Counted from the stretch's first letter, positions 1 to 9,036 are shown. The stretch is DNA of 64,000 nucleotides from Affinundibacterium macrobrachii (GCF_014652415.1 NZ_BMYT01000007.1:131833-195832), one strand, 5' to 3'. Made by a program: numbers and translations. Notes: a model not told the origin generated them from the letters alone.

Positions 1-2
1 CT

Positions 3-497
3 TGGCTGGTGTACAAAGATTTACTACTAGGCAAAGCCGCCAATCCTAGCGACGCAAAGCAAGTGCTGCAGATCAGTGATTCACTACTCACGATGGCTGA
101 TCAAGTGACGCAACAATTAGAAAAGCAGGCGAATTCCGCTGCTGGCAAATTAGTGAATATCGCTGGGCGTCAGCGCATGCTATCGCAACGCATGGCAAAG
201 ATGTATCAAGCCATACAGTGGGAGGTTGCCGAAGCGTCGAGTATGCAATCTTTGGAAACAATGCGAAAAGAATTTAATAGCAATATGCAGCTATTAGAAT
301 CCAATGCAGACACCACCAAATCTATCCAGAATGAATTGAAGTTGGCGCGTCAGCAATGGGCGTATTTTGATCACGCCATTCGGCAGCCTGCTGATCCACG
401 TATGCGCCAGCAATATGCAACGACAGTGGCGACAACCAGCGAGCGCATTTTGCAGCAAATGGATATTGTTACAGGCATGTACCAAGCGCTCAGTTAG
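3..497 (+). CDS. PilJ/NarX-type sensor-domain protein, 5' end cut by window
   Basis: The reading frame is open to the left edge, so this is the C-terminal part of a longer protein; the GTG at 9 is probably just an internal Val. The visible ~160 residues are helical and carry the signature IAGRQRMLSQRMAK, typical of the PilJ N-terminal domain (type IV pili methyl-accepting chemotaxis transducer N-term), a four-helix periplasmic sensor module related to the NarX nitrate sensor. No HAMP, MCP or kinase domain follows before the TAG, so it is probably a stand-alone periplasmic domain protein. Ligand unknown. A run of 10-bp repeats starts at the stop codon, followed by a terminator. Confidence 0.75.
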   Translation, partial: WLVYKDLLLGKAANPSDAKQVLQISDSLLTMADQVTQQLEKQANSAAGKLVNIAGRQRMLSQRMAKMYQAIQWEVAEASSMQSLETMRKEFNSNMQLLESNADTTKSIQNELKLARQQWAYFDHAIRQPADPRMRQQYATTVATTSERILQQMDIVTGMYQALS

Positions 498-546
498 GAT
501 CACCCAGGATCACTTAGGCTCAACTAAGCTCACTTAAGCTCAATTG
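497..546. repeat. Five degenerate 10-bp tandem units after the stop codon
   Basis: Five consecutive units, GGATCACCCA, GGATCACTTA, GGCTCAACTA, AGCTCACTTA and AGCTCAATTG, begin on the last base of the stop codon. The period is one DNA helical turn. The sub-motif CTAAGCTCA (524-532) recurs, as its reverse complement TGAGCTTAG, in two other intergenic regions (16.9 and 60.1 kb). Confidence 0.6.
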
Positions 547-627
547 AGTGCGCGTTGCTGGATGTGGCAATGAACGACAGTGTTTAACGCTAATTGCATG
601 CGTTATCCATGCCATGCGCAATGTCAG

Positions 628-656
628 CGCCAATCGATTGATTGGCGTTTTTTTTT
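628..656 (+). terminator. Rho-independent terminator of the PilJ-domain gene
   Basis: CGCCAATC / GATTGGCG form a perfect 8-bp stem with a GATT loop, followed by nine T residues on the plus strand. It lies between the PilJ-domain gene and the convergent acyltransferase gene. Confidence 0.9.
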
Positions 657-664
657 GATGAGGT

Positions 665-1561
665 TTATTGATGCGTATCTTGAAATTGCTGGGTGTTTTT
701 GTAGACGCTCACTTCACCTTGTGGTCGTGTTTTGAAGCGGCGGTGAGTCCAGAAATATTCGGCTGGCATCTTCAAGATTTCTGATTCGATATAGGCATTC
801 ATAAAACGGGTCGAGCTAACGATATCAGTATGCGGGTAGTCTTCCCAAGCTTGATCAAACTTCACATCCCAACCATCGTAGCCCGGACGTATGCTGGCGA
901 TCACCGGAATCACTTTGGCATGGGTTGCCGCAGCAATTCGTGGTAATGCGGTGAGTGTCGCAGCGGGCACACCAAAGAAGGGCACAAATTCGGCATCTTT
1001 GGCACCAAAATCCATGTCGGGTAACATGAAGAAGGGTAGATTTTCTTTCATCGCGCGAATGATAGGTTTGACACCTTCTGCACGTGAAAATAATTTTACT
1101 GGGCGAAAACGTGAGCGACCTTTGCGTAGCGCCTTATCGAAAGTTTTGTTTCTTTGCGTGGTGTAGATCGAACAGAGTGAGGATTCCAACATCACTGCAA
1201 CACCCGCAACATCGAGACTCACAAAATGTGGGCACATGAAAATTGTTGGTGAGCTCGTCATTTCCGCCATCGGCATGGCATAGTCGACATGAATTAATTT
1301 ACGTAGCCGGCGCTCGGAAGACCACCAGAGAATACCTCGTTCCAATACGCTACGCACATAGACTTGAAAATGGCGTCGCGTGATTTTCTTTCTTTCTGAC
1401 TCTGGCATTTGCGGAAAACATAAGCGCAGATTCGTTAAACAGATATGGCGACGGCGACTCAAAATAAGATATAAAAGACTACCTAAGCCTTCGCCAATAC
1501 GCGCCAAGATCGGCAGCGGCAGCCAGTGCAGCAGCCACATTATTAGTACGGCAAATCTCAT
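665..1561 (-). CDS. LpxL/HtrB-family lipid A acyltransferase (HX4D type)
   Basis: A 298-residue inner-membrane acyltransferase of the LpxL/LpxM (HtrB/MsbB) family, which moves an acyl chain from acyl-ACP onto Kdo2-lipid IVA in the last steps of lipid A synthesis. An N-terminal hydrophobic segment covers about residues 4-33. The catalytic HX4D motif is HFVSLD, H112 to D117. The C-terminal YFWTHRRFKTRP is the family's usual ending. The ATG overlaps the stop of the upstream acyltransferase by 4 bp (ATGA), so the two genes are probably translationally coupled in one operon divergent from metK. Which of the pair adds the first secondary chain cannot be told from sequence. Confidence 0.9.
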   Translation of the reverse strand: MRFAVLIMWLLHWLPLPILARIGEGLGSLLYLILSRRRHICLTNLRLCFPQMPESERKKITRRHFQVYVRSVLERGILWWSSERRLRKLIHVDYAMPMAEMTSSPTIFMCPHFVSLDVAGVAVMLESSLCSIYTTQRNKTFDKALRKGRSRFRPVKLFSRAEGVKPIIRAMKENLPFFMLPDMDFGAKDAEFVPFFGVPAATLTALPRIAAATHAKVIPVIASIRPGYDGWDVKFDQAWEDYPHTDIVSSTRFMNAYIESEILKMPAEYFWTHRRFKTRPQGEVSVYKNTQQFQDTHQ

Positions 1562-2418
1562 GCGTTTTCCTGTGATTGGGTTTCTTCTGGACCGCTGACA
1601 CCATCTGGTTTTTTATAGCGGTGATAACTCCAGAAATACTGACTCGGTACCTTAGCGATGAGTTTTTCCATTGCTTGATTAATGGCGCGGGCTTGTTGTG
1701 CGGCGTCGCCGTCGAGTGACTCAGTAAAGGGAACAAAGCGTTGCACGAAGCCACGACCGAAAGGCAGGCGCTCGGCATAGGTCAAGATAATTGGCGCACC
1801 TGTCATCGCCGCTAATTTGGCAGATAAAGTCATGGTGTAAGCTGGTTTCCCAAAAAAATCAGCCCACACGCCTTCACCTTCTTGCGGTACTTGGTCGGGT
1901 AATAAGCCGATTGCTTCGCCTTTTTTTAAGGCTTTAGCCAAAGCACGAACACCGGATAAATTAGCTGGTGCTAATAACATGCCACTGGATGCGCGTGCGT
2001 CTTCAAGTAGCGGCTTCAAAGCGTCTTTTTTTGGCTGTCTGTATAGCACCGTCATTTTGGTGCGCAAGGCGATGGATTTTCCGGACAATTCAAAGCAACC
2101 TAAATGCGGTGTCAAAAAAATCACGCCTTTTTTGGCATCAATCGCAGCTTGTGCGATTTCCCAATTTTCTAAGCGAACCTTGGCGGCCAATCGTTCTGGT
2201 TTGCCTAACCAAATTAGCGGCAATTCCATAATATTTTTGCCCGCTTCGCGCAATGCGACACCGACTTGCTCTTCGCAAGAGGCGAGTGCCATATTGCTAC
2301 GCATGCGTTTGCGATAAGTTGGCGATAAGGCGTACACCACATAGCCAAGAATGACACCGACAAAGTGCAAGACAGGAAGTGGGAAAACCGATAAAAAACG
2401 GAACAGACGAATTAACAT
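1558..2418 (-). CDS. lpxL: LpxL/HtrB-family lipid A acyltransferase (HX4E type)
   Basis: A 286-residue paralogue of the preceding acyltransferase and first gene of the two-gene minus-strand operon. It has an N-terminal membrane segment (about residues 8-32), the catalytic motif HLGCFE (H105, E110) and the ending YFWSYHRYK. It uses the HX4E variant whereas its neighbour has HX4D; both occur in the family. Tandem lpxL-like genes divergent from metK are a recognised Burkholderiales arrangement. Late lipid A acylation is secure as a role; acyl-chain length and position preference are not. The symbol is assigned at family level. Confidence 0.88.
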   Translation of the reverse strand: MLIRLFRFLSVFPLPVLHFVGVILGYVVYALSPTYRKRMRSNMALASCEEQVGVALREAGKNIMELPLIWLGKPERLAAKVRLENWEIAQAAIDAKKGVIFLTPHLGCFELSGKSIALRTKMTVLYRQPKKDALKPLLEDARASSGMLLAPANLSGVRALAKALKKGEAIGLLPDQVPQEGEGVWADFFGKPAYTMTLSAKLAAMTGAPIILTYAERLPFGRGFVQRFVPFTESLDGDAAQQARAINQAMEKLIAKVPSQYFWSYHRYKKPDGVSGPEETQSQENA

Positions 2419-2595
2419 GAGTCTGGAAATGATGGTGAATTACTAAGAGTGATGGATTTTTTCATATTGATACACCTCAAAAATCTAAGGCAATTCGACA
2501 TGAATCCTGTAAGAGGCGTAAAATAGCACATATTGGCACCTGAATGAAATGATGCAGAGCGATCTGTCAGCATATCTTGAAGTAAATCAGGCGCC

Positions 2596-2697
2596 CCCGC
2601 CGAGTTAAATAGACAACTTGCGAAGCGGGTAATAAATTTCGCTAAAGCGTCGCAGGAACTCTTTCTTACTGCGACTTTACGTCACATTTTATAGGAG
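2596..2697 (+). promoter_or_regulatory. Structured 5' leader of metK (candidate cis-regulatory RNA)
   Basis: Three nested or adjacent pairings are visible on the plus strand. CCCGC 2596-2600 pairs with GCGGG 2625-2629. AGTT 2603-2606 inside it pairs with AACT 2615-2618. A perfect 7-bp stem GTCGCAG 2649-2655 / CTGCGAC 2669-2675 is flanked by TAAA/TTTA. The Shine-Dalgarno AGGAG (2693-2697) follows 17 nt later and the ATG is at 2704. I do not recognise a known SAM or SAH riboswitch consensus. Regulation by S-adenosylmethionine is only a guess from the gene's role. Confidence 0.35.
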
Positions 2698-2703
2698 CCT
2701 GCG

Positions 2704-3882
2704 ATGGCAAATGATTTCCTCTTCACCTCAGAATCAGTTTCTGAAGGTCACCCAGACAAAGTTGCAGATCAAATTTCTGATGCAATTTTAGATGCAATCT
2801 TCGAGCAAGACCCACGTTCTCGCGTAGCTGCTGAAACCCTCGTGAATACTGGCTTAGTGGTATTAGCTGGTGAGATCACGACGAATGCGCATGTCGATTA
2901 TATTCAAGTTGCACGCGATACCATCAAGCGTATTGGTTACGACAATACCGAATATGGTATTGATTACAAAGGCTGTGCCGTTTTGGTGGCTTACGATAAG
3001 CAATCGAATGACATCGCGCAAGGTGTTGATCATGCGTCCGATGACCATTTAAATACAGGCGCTGGCGATCAAGGTTTGATGTTTGGTTATGCTTGTGACG
3101 AAACACCAGAACTCATGCCAGCACCGATCTATTACGCGCATCGCTTGGTGGAGCGTCAAGCGCAATTGCGTAAAGATGGTCGCTTGCCGTTCTTGCGTCC
3201 TGATGCAAAAGGTCAAGTGACGATGCGTTATGTTGATGGCAAACCGCACAGTATCGATACAGTCGTTTTATCGACACAACATAGTCCAGATCAAAGCGAT
3301 GGCAACAAAATGAAGGCATCTTTTGTTGAGGCAGTTGTCGAAGAAATTATTCGTCCAGTATTGCCAGCAGAGTGGTTGAAAGATACGAAGTTCTTGATCA
3401 ATCCTACCGGTCGCTTCGTGATCGGTGGTCCACAAGGTGATTGTGGTTTAACTGGTCGTAAAATCATCGTTGATACTTACGGCGGTGCTTGCCCTCACGG
3501 TGGAGGCGCTTTCTCTGGTAAAGATCCTACAAAAGTCGATCGTTCTGCTGCCTATGCGGCACGCTATGTGGCGAAAAATATCGTCGCAGCTGGTTTGGCA
3601 AAGCAATGCCAGATTCAAGTGGCGTATGCGATTGGCGTCGCACGTCCGATGAATGTGACGGTGTACACTGAAGGTACGGGCGTGATTCCAGATGAGCAAA
3701 TCGCTGCTTTAGTGAACGAGTATTTTGATTTGCGTCCACGTGGCATTATTCAAATGCTCGATTTATTGCGTCCAATTTATCAAAAGACTGCAGCATACGG
3801 TCACTTCGGACGTGAAGAACCTGAATTCACTTGGGAACGTACTGACAAAGCGCAAATCTTACGCGCTGCAGCTGGTCTGTAA
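2704..3882 (+). CDS. metK: S-adenosylmethionine synthetase
   Basis: Makes S-adenosylmethionine from methionine and ATP in the cytosol, as a homotetramer in the family. The 392-residue product has normal length. Hallmarks visible in order are the N-terminal [19 protein letters not shown] (methionine/ATP-binding His), [12 protein letters not shown] near residue 120, and the glycine-rich loop [18 protein letters not shown] near 278-295. The start is fixed by AGGAG seven bases upstream of ATG. It stands alone, divergent from the lipid A acyltransferases, with its own terminator at 3958-3996. The upstream leader is predicted to fold. Confidence 0.98.
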   Translation: MANDFLFTSESVSEGHPDKVADQISDAILDAIFEQDPRSRVAAETLVNTGLVVLAGEITTNAHVDYIQVARDTIKRIGYDNTEYGIDYKGCAVLVAYDKQSNDIAQGVDHASDDHLNTGAGDQGLMFGYACDETPELMPAPIYYAHRLVERQAQLRKDGRLPFLRPDAKGQVTMRYVDGKPHSIDTVVLSTQHSPDQSDGNKMKASFVEAVVEEIIRPVLPAEWLKDTKFLINPTGRFVIGGPQGDCGLTGRKIIVDTYGGACPHGGGAFSGKDPTKVDRSAAYAARYVAKNIVAAGLAKQCQIQVAYAIGVARPMNVTVYTEGTGVIPDEQIAALVNEYFDLRPRGIIQMLDLLRPIYQKTAAYGHFGREEPEFTWERTDKAQILRAAAGL

Positions 3883-3957
3883 TTTATTGATTCATTGGAT
3901 TTATTCTTCATGCTCAAGTGCCAAGTTGTTTTGTCGGACGTGAAGAAATATCAGAAT

Positions 3958-3996
3958 AGAGCGATGCGACTACTGAGCGCATCGCTCTTTTTATTT
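3958..3996 (+). terminator. metK terminator that contains the next gene's start codon
   Basis: A perfect 11-bp stem, AGAGCGATGCG 3958-3968 and CGCATCGCTCT 3978-3988, has a 9-nt loop and is followed by TTTTATTT. It lies 75 bp after the metK stop. The best start codon of the downstream peptidase (ATG 3964-3966) is inside the left arm, so the hairpin is both an apparent terminator and part of that gene's translation start. Confidence 0.85.
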
Positions 3997-4839
3997 GGCG
4001 TTAGCATGCATCTCGATGCGCGCGCTAATGTGCGAGCAGAACCTGTCTCTGCACCTGTCAAATTGCAACAATGGTGTAAGCAAGTGACACCGCGTTTGCC
4101 CAAGGTGTCCTTGAATGAATGTTTGCAGAGCAAGCTTGCTCCTAGCGATGGTCGTTCATTCAAAGCGATACCATTAATGACTAGAGATTTCTCCGCAGAC
4201 CTGCATACAAAAAAAGTGCGTAGAGTCTTATTAATTGGCGGCATCCATGGTGACGAAAAGACTGCGACCGCGGTAGTGTTTAAGTGGTTAGCAGCGATGA
4301 GCAAATCGAGTACGCAAGAATTTCAATGGAAGGTGGCACCGCTGGTGAATCCTGATGGTTTGCTTGCGCCAAAGTCCACGCGTGTAAATGCGCGAGGTGT
4401 GGATTTAAATCGTAATTTCCCGACTCCCAATTGGGAAAAAGAAGCCTTGCAGTATTGGGCAAAAAAGACGAAAAGTGATCCACGTCGTTTCCCCGGAAAG
4501 AAACCTATTTCTGAGCCTGAAAGTAAGTGGATTTTTGATACGATCAAATCCTTTCAGCCAGATGTCATTATTTCTGTGCATGCTCCCTTTGGTGTGCTTG
4601 ATTTAGACGGGCCAGCACAACCACCAACGCGCTTTGGACGCCTACACTTTAATCGTGTTGGCGTGTATCCAGGCTCATTGGGGAATTACAGTGGAATGCA
4701 TCAAGAAATTCCAGTCCTCACAATCGAATTGCCTCATGCTTTAACAATGCCGAGCCCAAGTGAAATTAATCGTATTTGGCAAGATATGCAGACTTGGATA
4801 CGTCAACATATTGCGGTACGTAAAAGTGAATCACCTTAG
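3964..4839 (+). CDS. Exported M14-type zinc carboxypeptidase (MpaA-like)
   Basis: A 291-residue metallopeptidase of the M14/succinylglutamate desuccinylase fold, closest in look to murein peptide amidase MpaA. Zinc ligands are visible in GGIHGDE (His, Glu) and in the His of VIISVHAP; NPDG and NARGVDLNRNFP are the substrate-binding and Arg motifs, and the catalytic Glu lies in TIELPHA. I chose ATG 3964 because it gives a clean signal peptide, MRLLSASLFLFGVSM with ARA before the mature part. The frame is open to 3895, and ATG 4009 would remove the signal. No strong ribosome-binding site is seen, and the start sits in the metK terminator stem. The likely target is cell-wall peptide in the periplasm, but substrate is inferred. 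Confidence 0.8.
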   Translation: MRLLSASLFLFGVSMHLDARANVRAEPVSAPVKLQQWCKQVTPRLPKVSLNECLQSKLAPSDGRSFKAIPLMTRDFSADLHTKKVRRVLLIGGIHGDEKTATAVVFKWLAAMSKSSTQEFQWKVAPLVNPDGLLAPKSTRVNARGVDLNRNFPTPNWEKEALQYWAKKTKSDPRRFPGKKPISEPESKWIFDTIKSFQPDVIISVHAPFGVLDLDGPAQPPTRFGRLHFNRVGVYPGSLGNYSGMHQEIPVLTIELPHALTMPSPSEINRIWQDMQTWIRQHIAVRKSESP

Positions 4840-5094
4840 CGACGCATCCTGAGATCTTTTTTGTAGCCGAAATAAGCGGATATCCCCTCATCGCGCATCG
4901 TATTTTTCTGCACTTTTTTGATACTTCGCTGTCTAATCCGATTACGTTTATACTTCACTATTCTTTTTTCTTAAGATTGATGCTTTTTAACACGAGCCGC
5001 GACGGTTTACATGCTGTTTGCGAATAAGTCTATCTTTTGTGAACAAGAATATTTTTCAATCGACAAGTGATCAACAATTTCAACGATAAAAATC

Positions 5095-7179
5095 ATGAAA
5101 ACAAAAGTCAAATTACTCGTGTTGGCTGCGACCGTGTTTAGTATTCACAATGCGATGGCGCAGGTCGACGACAAACATCAATGGTTAGAGGACGTCGGCG
5201 GTGAAAAGGCGCTAGATTGGGTCAAAGCTCGCAATCAAGAGACTCGAAATAAGCTCGACAATGATGCGGGTTTTTTAAAGTTACGTAGTGATCTGCAAGT
5301 GATCCTTGATTCTAAAGATCGTATTCCAGGTATACAAAAAATCGGCAATGCGGTTTATAACTTTTGGACAGATGCGGAGCATCCGCGCGGTGTTTGGCGT
5401 AAAACAAGTTTAGCCGAATATCGTAAGCCATCGCCAAAGTGGGACGTGGTAATGGATTTGGACGCGATTGCCAAAGCGGAAAATGAGAATTGGGTCTTTA
5501 AAGGTAGTCAATGTCGTGAGCCGGAGTACGATCGTTGCATTATTAATTTATCGCGCGGTGGTGCAGATGCGGTGACCATTCGTGAGTTTGATTTAAAGAC
5601 GAAGCAGTTCGTAAAAGATGGTTTTAGTTTGCCAGAATCCAAGATGAATGTTGCATGGCGCGATAAAAATACCTTGTTTGTTGGTACTGATTTTGGTGCT
5701 GGATCAATGACCGATTCGGGTTATCCGCGTATCGTCAAAGAGTGGACGCGCGGCACACCTATCAGTGCCGCTAAAACAATTTTTGAAGGCAAGAAAGAAG
5801 ATATTAGCGTGTCGGCTAGCAGGGTTAGCCATCGCGGGATTACGCACGAAATTGTGAATCGCGCGATTACTTTTTATACTTCTGAAGTGTTCTTAATGCG
5901 CGGTAGTAAGTTGTTGAAGTTGGATATTCCTGCGCAGACAGGCTATGAGTTCTTTGGTACCCAATTCATCGTTACGCCAAATGAAACTTGGACTACTGGC
6001 GGCAAAATCTATCCGCAAGGCAGTGTTTTGGCGATAGATTTCGAAGCCTTTTTGAAAGGGGATCGTAATTTCACTGTTCTGTTTCAACCGACAGACAATG
6101 CATCCTTTACGGGTGTTGCCGCAACCAAGAATTATTTGTTAATGCAATTGCTTCAAGACGTTAAAAGTAGTTTGGTTGAACTGCAATTTAAACAGGGAAA
6201 GTGGATTGCTCGTAACGTGACTTTGCCGACGATGGGTGCAGTCGGTGTCAGTCCTTTGGATTCGGAAAAATCTGACGAGTATTTACTAAGTTACTCTGAT
6301 TATTTGACACCGAGTGTGTTGCATCTAGCTAAGGCGGGTACAGATCAACGCCAGTTATTGAAGTCCGCACCTAGTTTTTTTGATGCTGGTCCGTATCAAG
6401 CAGTGCAAAAGTTTGCTACATCAAAAGATGGCACAAGAGTGCCTTACTTCATGGTGCACAAGAAAGACATCAAACTTGATGGTACTAGCCCGACTTTGTT
6501 ATATGCGTACGGTGGTTTCCAAGTTTCTTTAACACCTTCTTACTCCGGCGGTATTGGCAAAGCTTGGTTAGAAAAAGGCGGTGTGTATGTGGTGGCAAAT
6601 ATTCGTGGCGGCGGTGAGTATGGTCCACGTTGGCATCAAGCTGCGTTAAAACAAAACCGTCAACGCGCGTATGAGGATTTTGCTGCGGTAGCAGAGGATT
6701 TGATTCGTAGCAAAATCACTAGTGCAAAACATTTAGGTGCAATGGGCGGAAGTAATGGTGGCTTATTGGCAGGGGTGGCGCTGACGCAGCGTCCTGAGTT
6801 GTTTAACGCGGTGGTTAGCCAAGTTCCTTTATTGGATATGCAGCGCTATAACAAGTTATTGGCAGGTGCTTCATGGATGGGGGAATATGGTAATCCTGAT
6901 GTGCCAGCGGAATGGGAATACATTCAACAATACTCGCCATATCATAATGTGAAGGCGGAGGTGAAATATCCAAACGTTTTGTTCATTACATCAACCCGTG
7001 ATGATCGAGTTCATCCAGGACATGCACGTAAGATGGCCGCCAAAATGTTAGATCAAGGTCATTCCAATGTTTGGTATTACGAAAATATTGAAGGCGGACA
7101 TGGCGGTGCTGCGAATAATGCGCAACGTGCAGACATGAGTGCGATCACGTATTCGTTTTTGTGGAATATGTTGAAATAA
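5095..7179 (+). CDS. Exported prolyl oligopeptidase family serine peptidase (S9A)
   Basis: A 694-residue S9 peptidase with a signal peptide (MKTKVKLLVLAATVFSIHNAMA, cleavage before QVDD). The N-terminal half is the beta-propeller that gates peptides. The C-terminal half is the alpha/beta hydrolase domain, with RGGGEYG, nucleophile Ser553 in MGGSNGGLL, the DDR pair 636-637 and catalytic His669 in EGGHGG. Enzymes of this family cut after proline in short peptides. Export to the periplasm or outside suggests peptide scavenging. It is monocistronic, with 255 bp upstream in which I see no recognisable element and a nested inverted repeat just downstream. Confidence 0.92.
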   Translation: MKTKVKLLVLAATVFSIHNAMAQVDDKHQWLEDVGGEKALDWVKARNQETRNKLDNDAGFLKLRSDLQVILDSKDRIPGIQKIGNAVYNFWTDAEHPRGVWRKTSLAEYRKPSPKWDVVMDLDAIAKAENENWVFKGSQCREPEYDRCIINLSRGGADAVTIREFDLKTKQFVKDGFSLPESKMNVAWRDKNTLFVGTDFGAGSMTDSGYPRIVKEWTRGTPISAAKTIFEGKKEDISVSASRVSHRGITHEIVNRAITFYTSEVFLMRGSKLLKLDIPAQTGYEFFGTQFIVTPNETWTTGGKIYPQGSVLAIDFEAFLKGDRNFTVLFQPTDNASFTGVAATKNYLLMQLLQDVKSSLVELQFKQGKWIARNVTLPTMGAVGVSPLDSEKSDEYLLSYSDYLTPSVLHLAKAGTDQRQLLKSAPSFFDAGPYQAVQKFATSKDGTRVPYFMVHKKDIKLDGTSPTLLYAYGGFQVSLTPSYSGGIGKAWLEKGGVYVVANIRGGGEYGPRWHQAALKQNRQRAYEDFAAVAEDLIRSKITSAKHLGAMGGSNGGLLAGVALTQRPELFNAVVSQVPLLDMQRYNKLLAGASWMGEYGNPDVPAEWEYIQQYSPYHNVKAEVKYPNVLFITSTRDDRVHPGHARKMAAKMLDQGHSNVWYYENIEGGHGGAANNAQRADMSAITYSFLWNMLK

Positions 7180-7187
7180 AAAGCATT

Positions 7188-7250
7188 AGACGCAGTGGCG
7201 CAGAGGACGCAGAGATTCTTCTAGAATTTTTCTCTGCGTTTTCTGCGTCT
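7188..7250. repeat. Nested inverted repeat of CGCAGAG units, possible terminator
   Basis: The outer arms AGACGCAG (7188-7195) and CTGCGTCT (7243-7250) enclose CGCAGAG (7208-7214) / CTCTGCG (7232-7238), which encloses ATTCT-tct-AGAAT. The CGCAGAG-type unit also repeats directly on the left side. It lies between the peptidase and mdlA and could terminate the former; the repetitive make-up looks like a small mobile or REP-like palindrome. Confidence 0.6.
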
Positions 7251-7284
7251 ATGAGAAAAGAGGTCTCAATTTGAAAGTCCTAGC

Positions 7285-9036
7285 ATGACCCTGTACCAAC
7301 TCCTCGCCCAATTTATTCGTCAACATTGGCGTTCGTATTTTGCCGCTGCGGTCATGCTGTTTTTGGTGGCGGCATTGACTGTATTAATTCCCCGTAAGAT
7401 TGGTCAGATTATTGACTCTATGGTGGCGCACAATTTGGCTGGTGAAGCTTTACTGTGGGAATTGGCAACTGTTTTGCTGATGGGTGTCGCGATTTACTTT
7501 TTGCGCGTTGGGTGGCGCTTGCAGTTGTTTGCTGCATCGTATCGTTTAGGCGCGCAATTGCGCTTACGTTTGTATCAGCGTTTAAGCATGCAAGGCCCGG
7601 CTTTTTTTCAACAACAACGTACCGGCGATTTGATGGCCTTGGGTACCAATGATGCGGATGCGATTGAGTTAGCTGCGGGTGAGGCGGCATTGGCAGGATT
7701 TGATGGTGCCATGACTTTTGTGCTGGTGATCGGCATGATGACCTTGGGTGTCGATTGGCGTTTAGCATTAGCAGCATTATTGCCTTTTCCATTTATGGCT
7801 TGGGCGTTTAAAAAAATTACCCACCATGTACATGATGCATCAAAAGATTCATTAGAGCGTTTTAGTAAGCTCAACGATCACGTGCAGGAAACTATTTCTG
7901 GTGTACGTACTTTGCGGGTATTAGGATTAGAGCAGCGTAACGCCGAGCAATTTGCGGAGATGGCAGAGCATGCCGCCGCCGCCAGCTTGAGTGCGCAAAA
8001 GTGGGAGGCCGCTTACGAACCAGCAGTTGGTGTTGCTCTAACCGCAGCGGGCGCTTTGACTCTCGGTGTCGGTGCTTATTTGGTTTGGCAAAACAAAATG
8101 AGCATCGGTAATCTGACGGCATTTAGTATGTATTTGGGGCAATTGATTTGGCCGATGTTTGCTGCGGGTTGGGTCTTGTCTTTATTAGAGCGTGGTAAAG
8201 CGGCATGGGGACGTTTGCGTCCAGTCTTGGAAGCGGATTTGGTGATTCAAGATTTAGGCACAATACAAAGCCAAGTGGGTGGCAGCATTCATTTTGATAA
8301 GGTTAGCTTCTCTTATCCTGGTCAAGCCAATCTAGCGCTAAATCAATTGAGCTTTGATCTGCATGCCGGACAAACTTTAGGCATTGTGGGCGCAACTGGT
8401 GCGGGCAAATCCAGTGTGCTTCGACTATTGCTAAGGCAATTTGAGACCAAACAAGGTCAAGTACGGTGGGGCGAACATCGTATTTCGGCTTATCCATTGG
8501 AACGCCTACGCAATGCGATCAATTGGGTGGCGCAAGAGCCTTTTTTATTTTCTGCATCAATCGCTAGCAATATCGCTTTATCGAATCCGCAAGCAAGTCG
8601 TGAGCAGATTATGCATGCAGCGGAATTAGCAGCGATTCATGAAGACATCTTACGTTTTCCTGAAGCTTACGATACCCCAGTTGGTGAGCGCGGTGTGACT
8701 TTATCTGGTGGACAAAAACAGCGGGTGGCGATTGCGCGTGCTTTACTAACGGATAGTCCATTATTGTTATTAGATGATGCATTATCAGCGGTCGATACCG
8801 ATACCGAAACACGCATACTTAGACATCTAGCCGAATTGCGTTTAGCTCGACCGGAGCGCAGTGCGATTATCGTTAGTCATCGTTTAAGTGCGGTAGCAGA
8901 AGCCGATCATATTTTAGTATTACGCGAAGGCGTATTGATAGAACAAGGTACCCATTCGCAGTTATTGGCGCTCGATGGCTGGTATGCGAGTCAGTGGAAA
9001 TATCAACAATTAGAGGCAGATTTAAATGCAGCCTGA
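7285..9036 (+). CDS. mdlA: ABC exporter half-transporter, MdlA type (degenerate ATP site)
   Basis: A 583-residue fusion of a six-helix exporter domain (about 1-310) and an ATPase domain. Walker A is GATGAGKSS, the signature is LSGGQ and the H-loop is SHRLS. Walker B reads LLLLDDALSAVD, so the usual catalytic Glu after Walker B is Asp, as in E. coli MdlA. The stop overlaps the start of mdlB by 11 bp, and the two products should form a heterodimer in the inner membrane. The substrate is not known from sequence; multidrug or lipid-like compounds are typical suggestions for the family. Confidence 0.88.
   Translation: MTLYQLLAQFIRQHWRSYFAAAVMLFLVAALTVLIPRKIGQIIDSMVAHNLAGEALLWELATVLLMGVAIYFLRVGWRLQLFAASYRLGAQLRLRLYQRLSMQGPAFFQQQRTGDLMALGTNDADAIELAAGEAALAGFDGAMTFVLVIGMMTLGVDWRLALAALLPFPFMAWAFKKITHHVHDASKDSLERFSKLNDHVQETISGVRTLRVLGLEQRNAEQFAEMAEHAAAASLSAQKWEAAYEPAVGVALTAAGALTLGVGAYLVWQNKMSIGNLTAFSMYLGQLIWPMFAAGWVLSLLERGKAAWGRLRPVLEADLVIQDLGTIQSQVGGSIHFDKVSFSYPGQANLALNQLSFDLHAGQTLGIVGATGAGKSSVLRLLLRQFETKQGQVRWGEHRISAYPLERLRNAINWVAQEPFLFSASIASNIALSNPQASREQIMHAAELAAIHEDILRFPEAYDTPVGERGVTLSGGQKQRVAIARALLTDSPLLLLDDALSAVDTDTETRILRHLAELRLARPERSAIIVSHRLSAVAEADHILVLREGVLIEQGTHSQLLALDGWYASQWKYQQLEADLNAA

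Noticed and set aside
2419-2703. Known SAM or SAH riboswitch upstream of metK
   Set aside because: The conserved cores of the classes I know are not visible; only generic stems can be supported.
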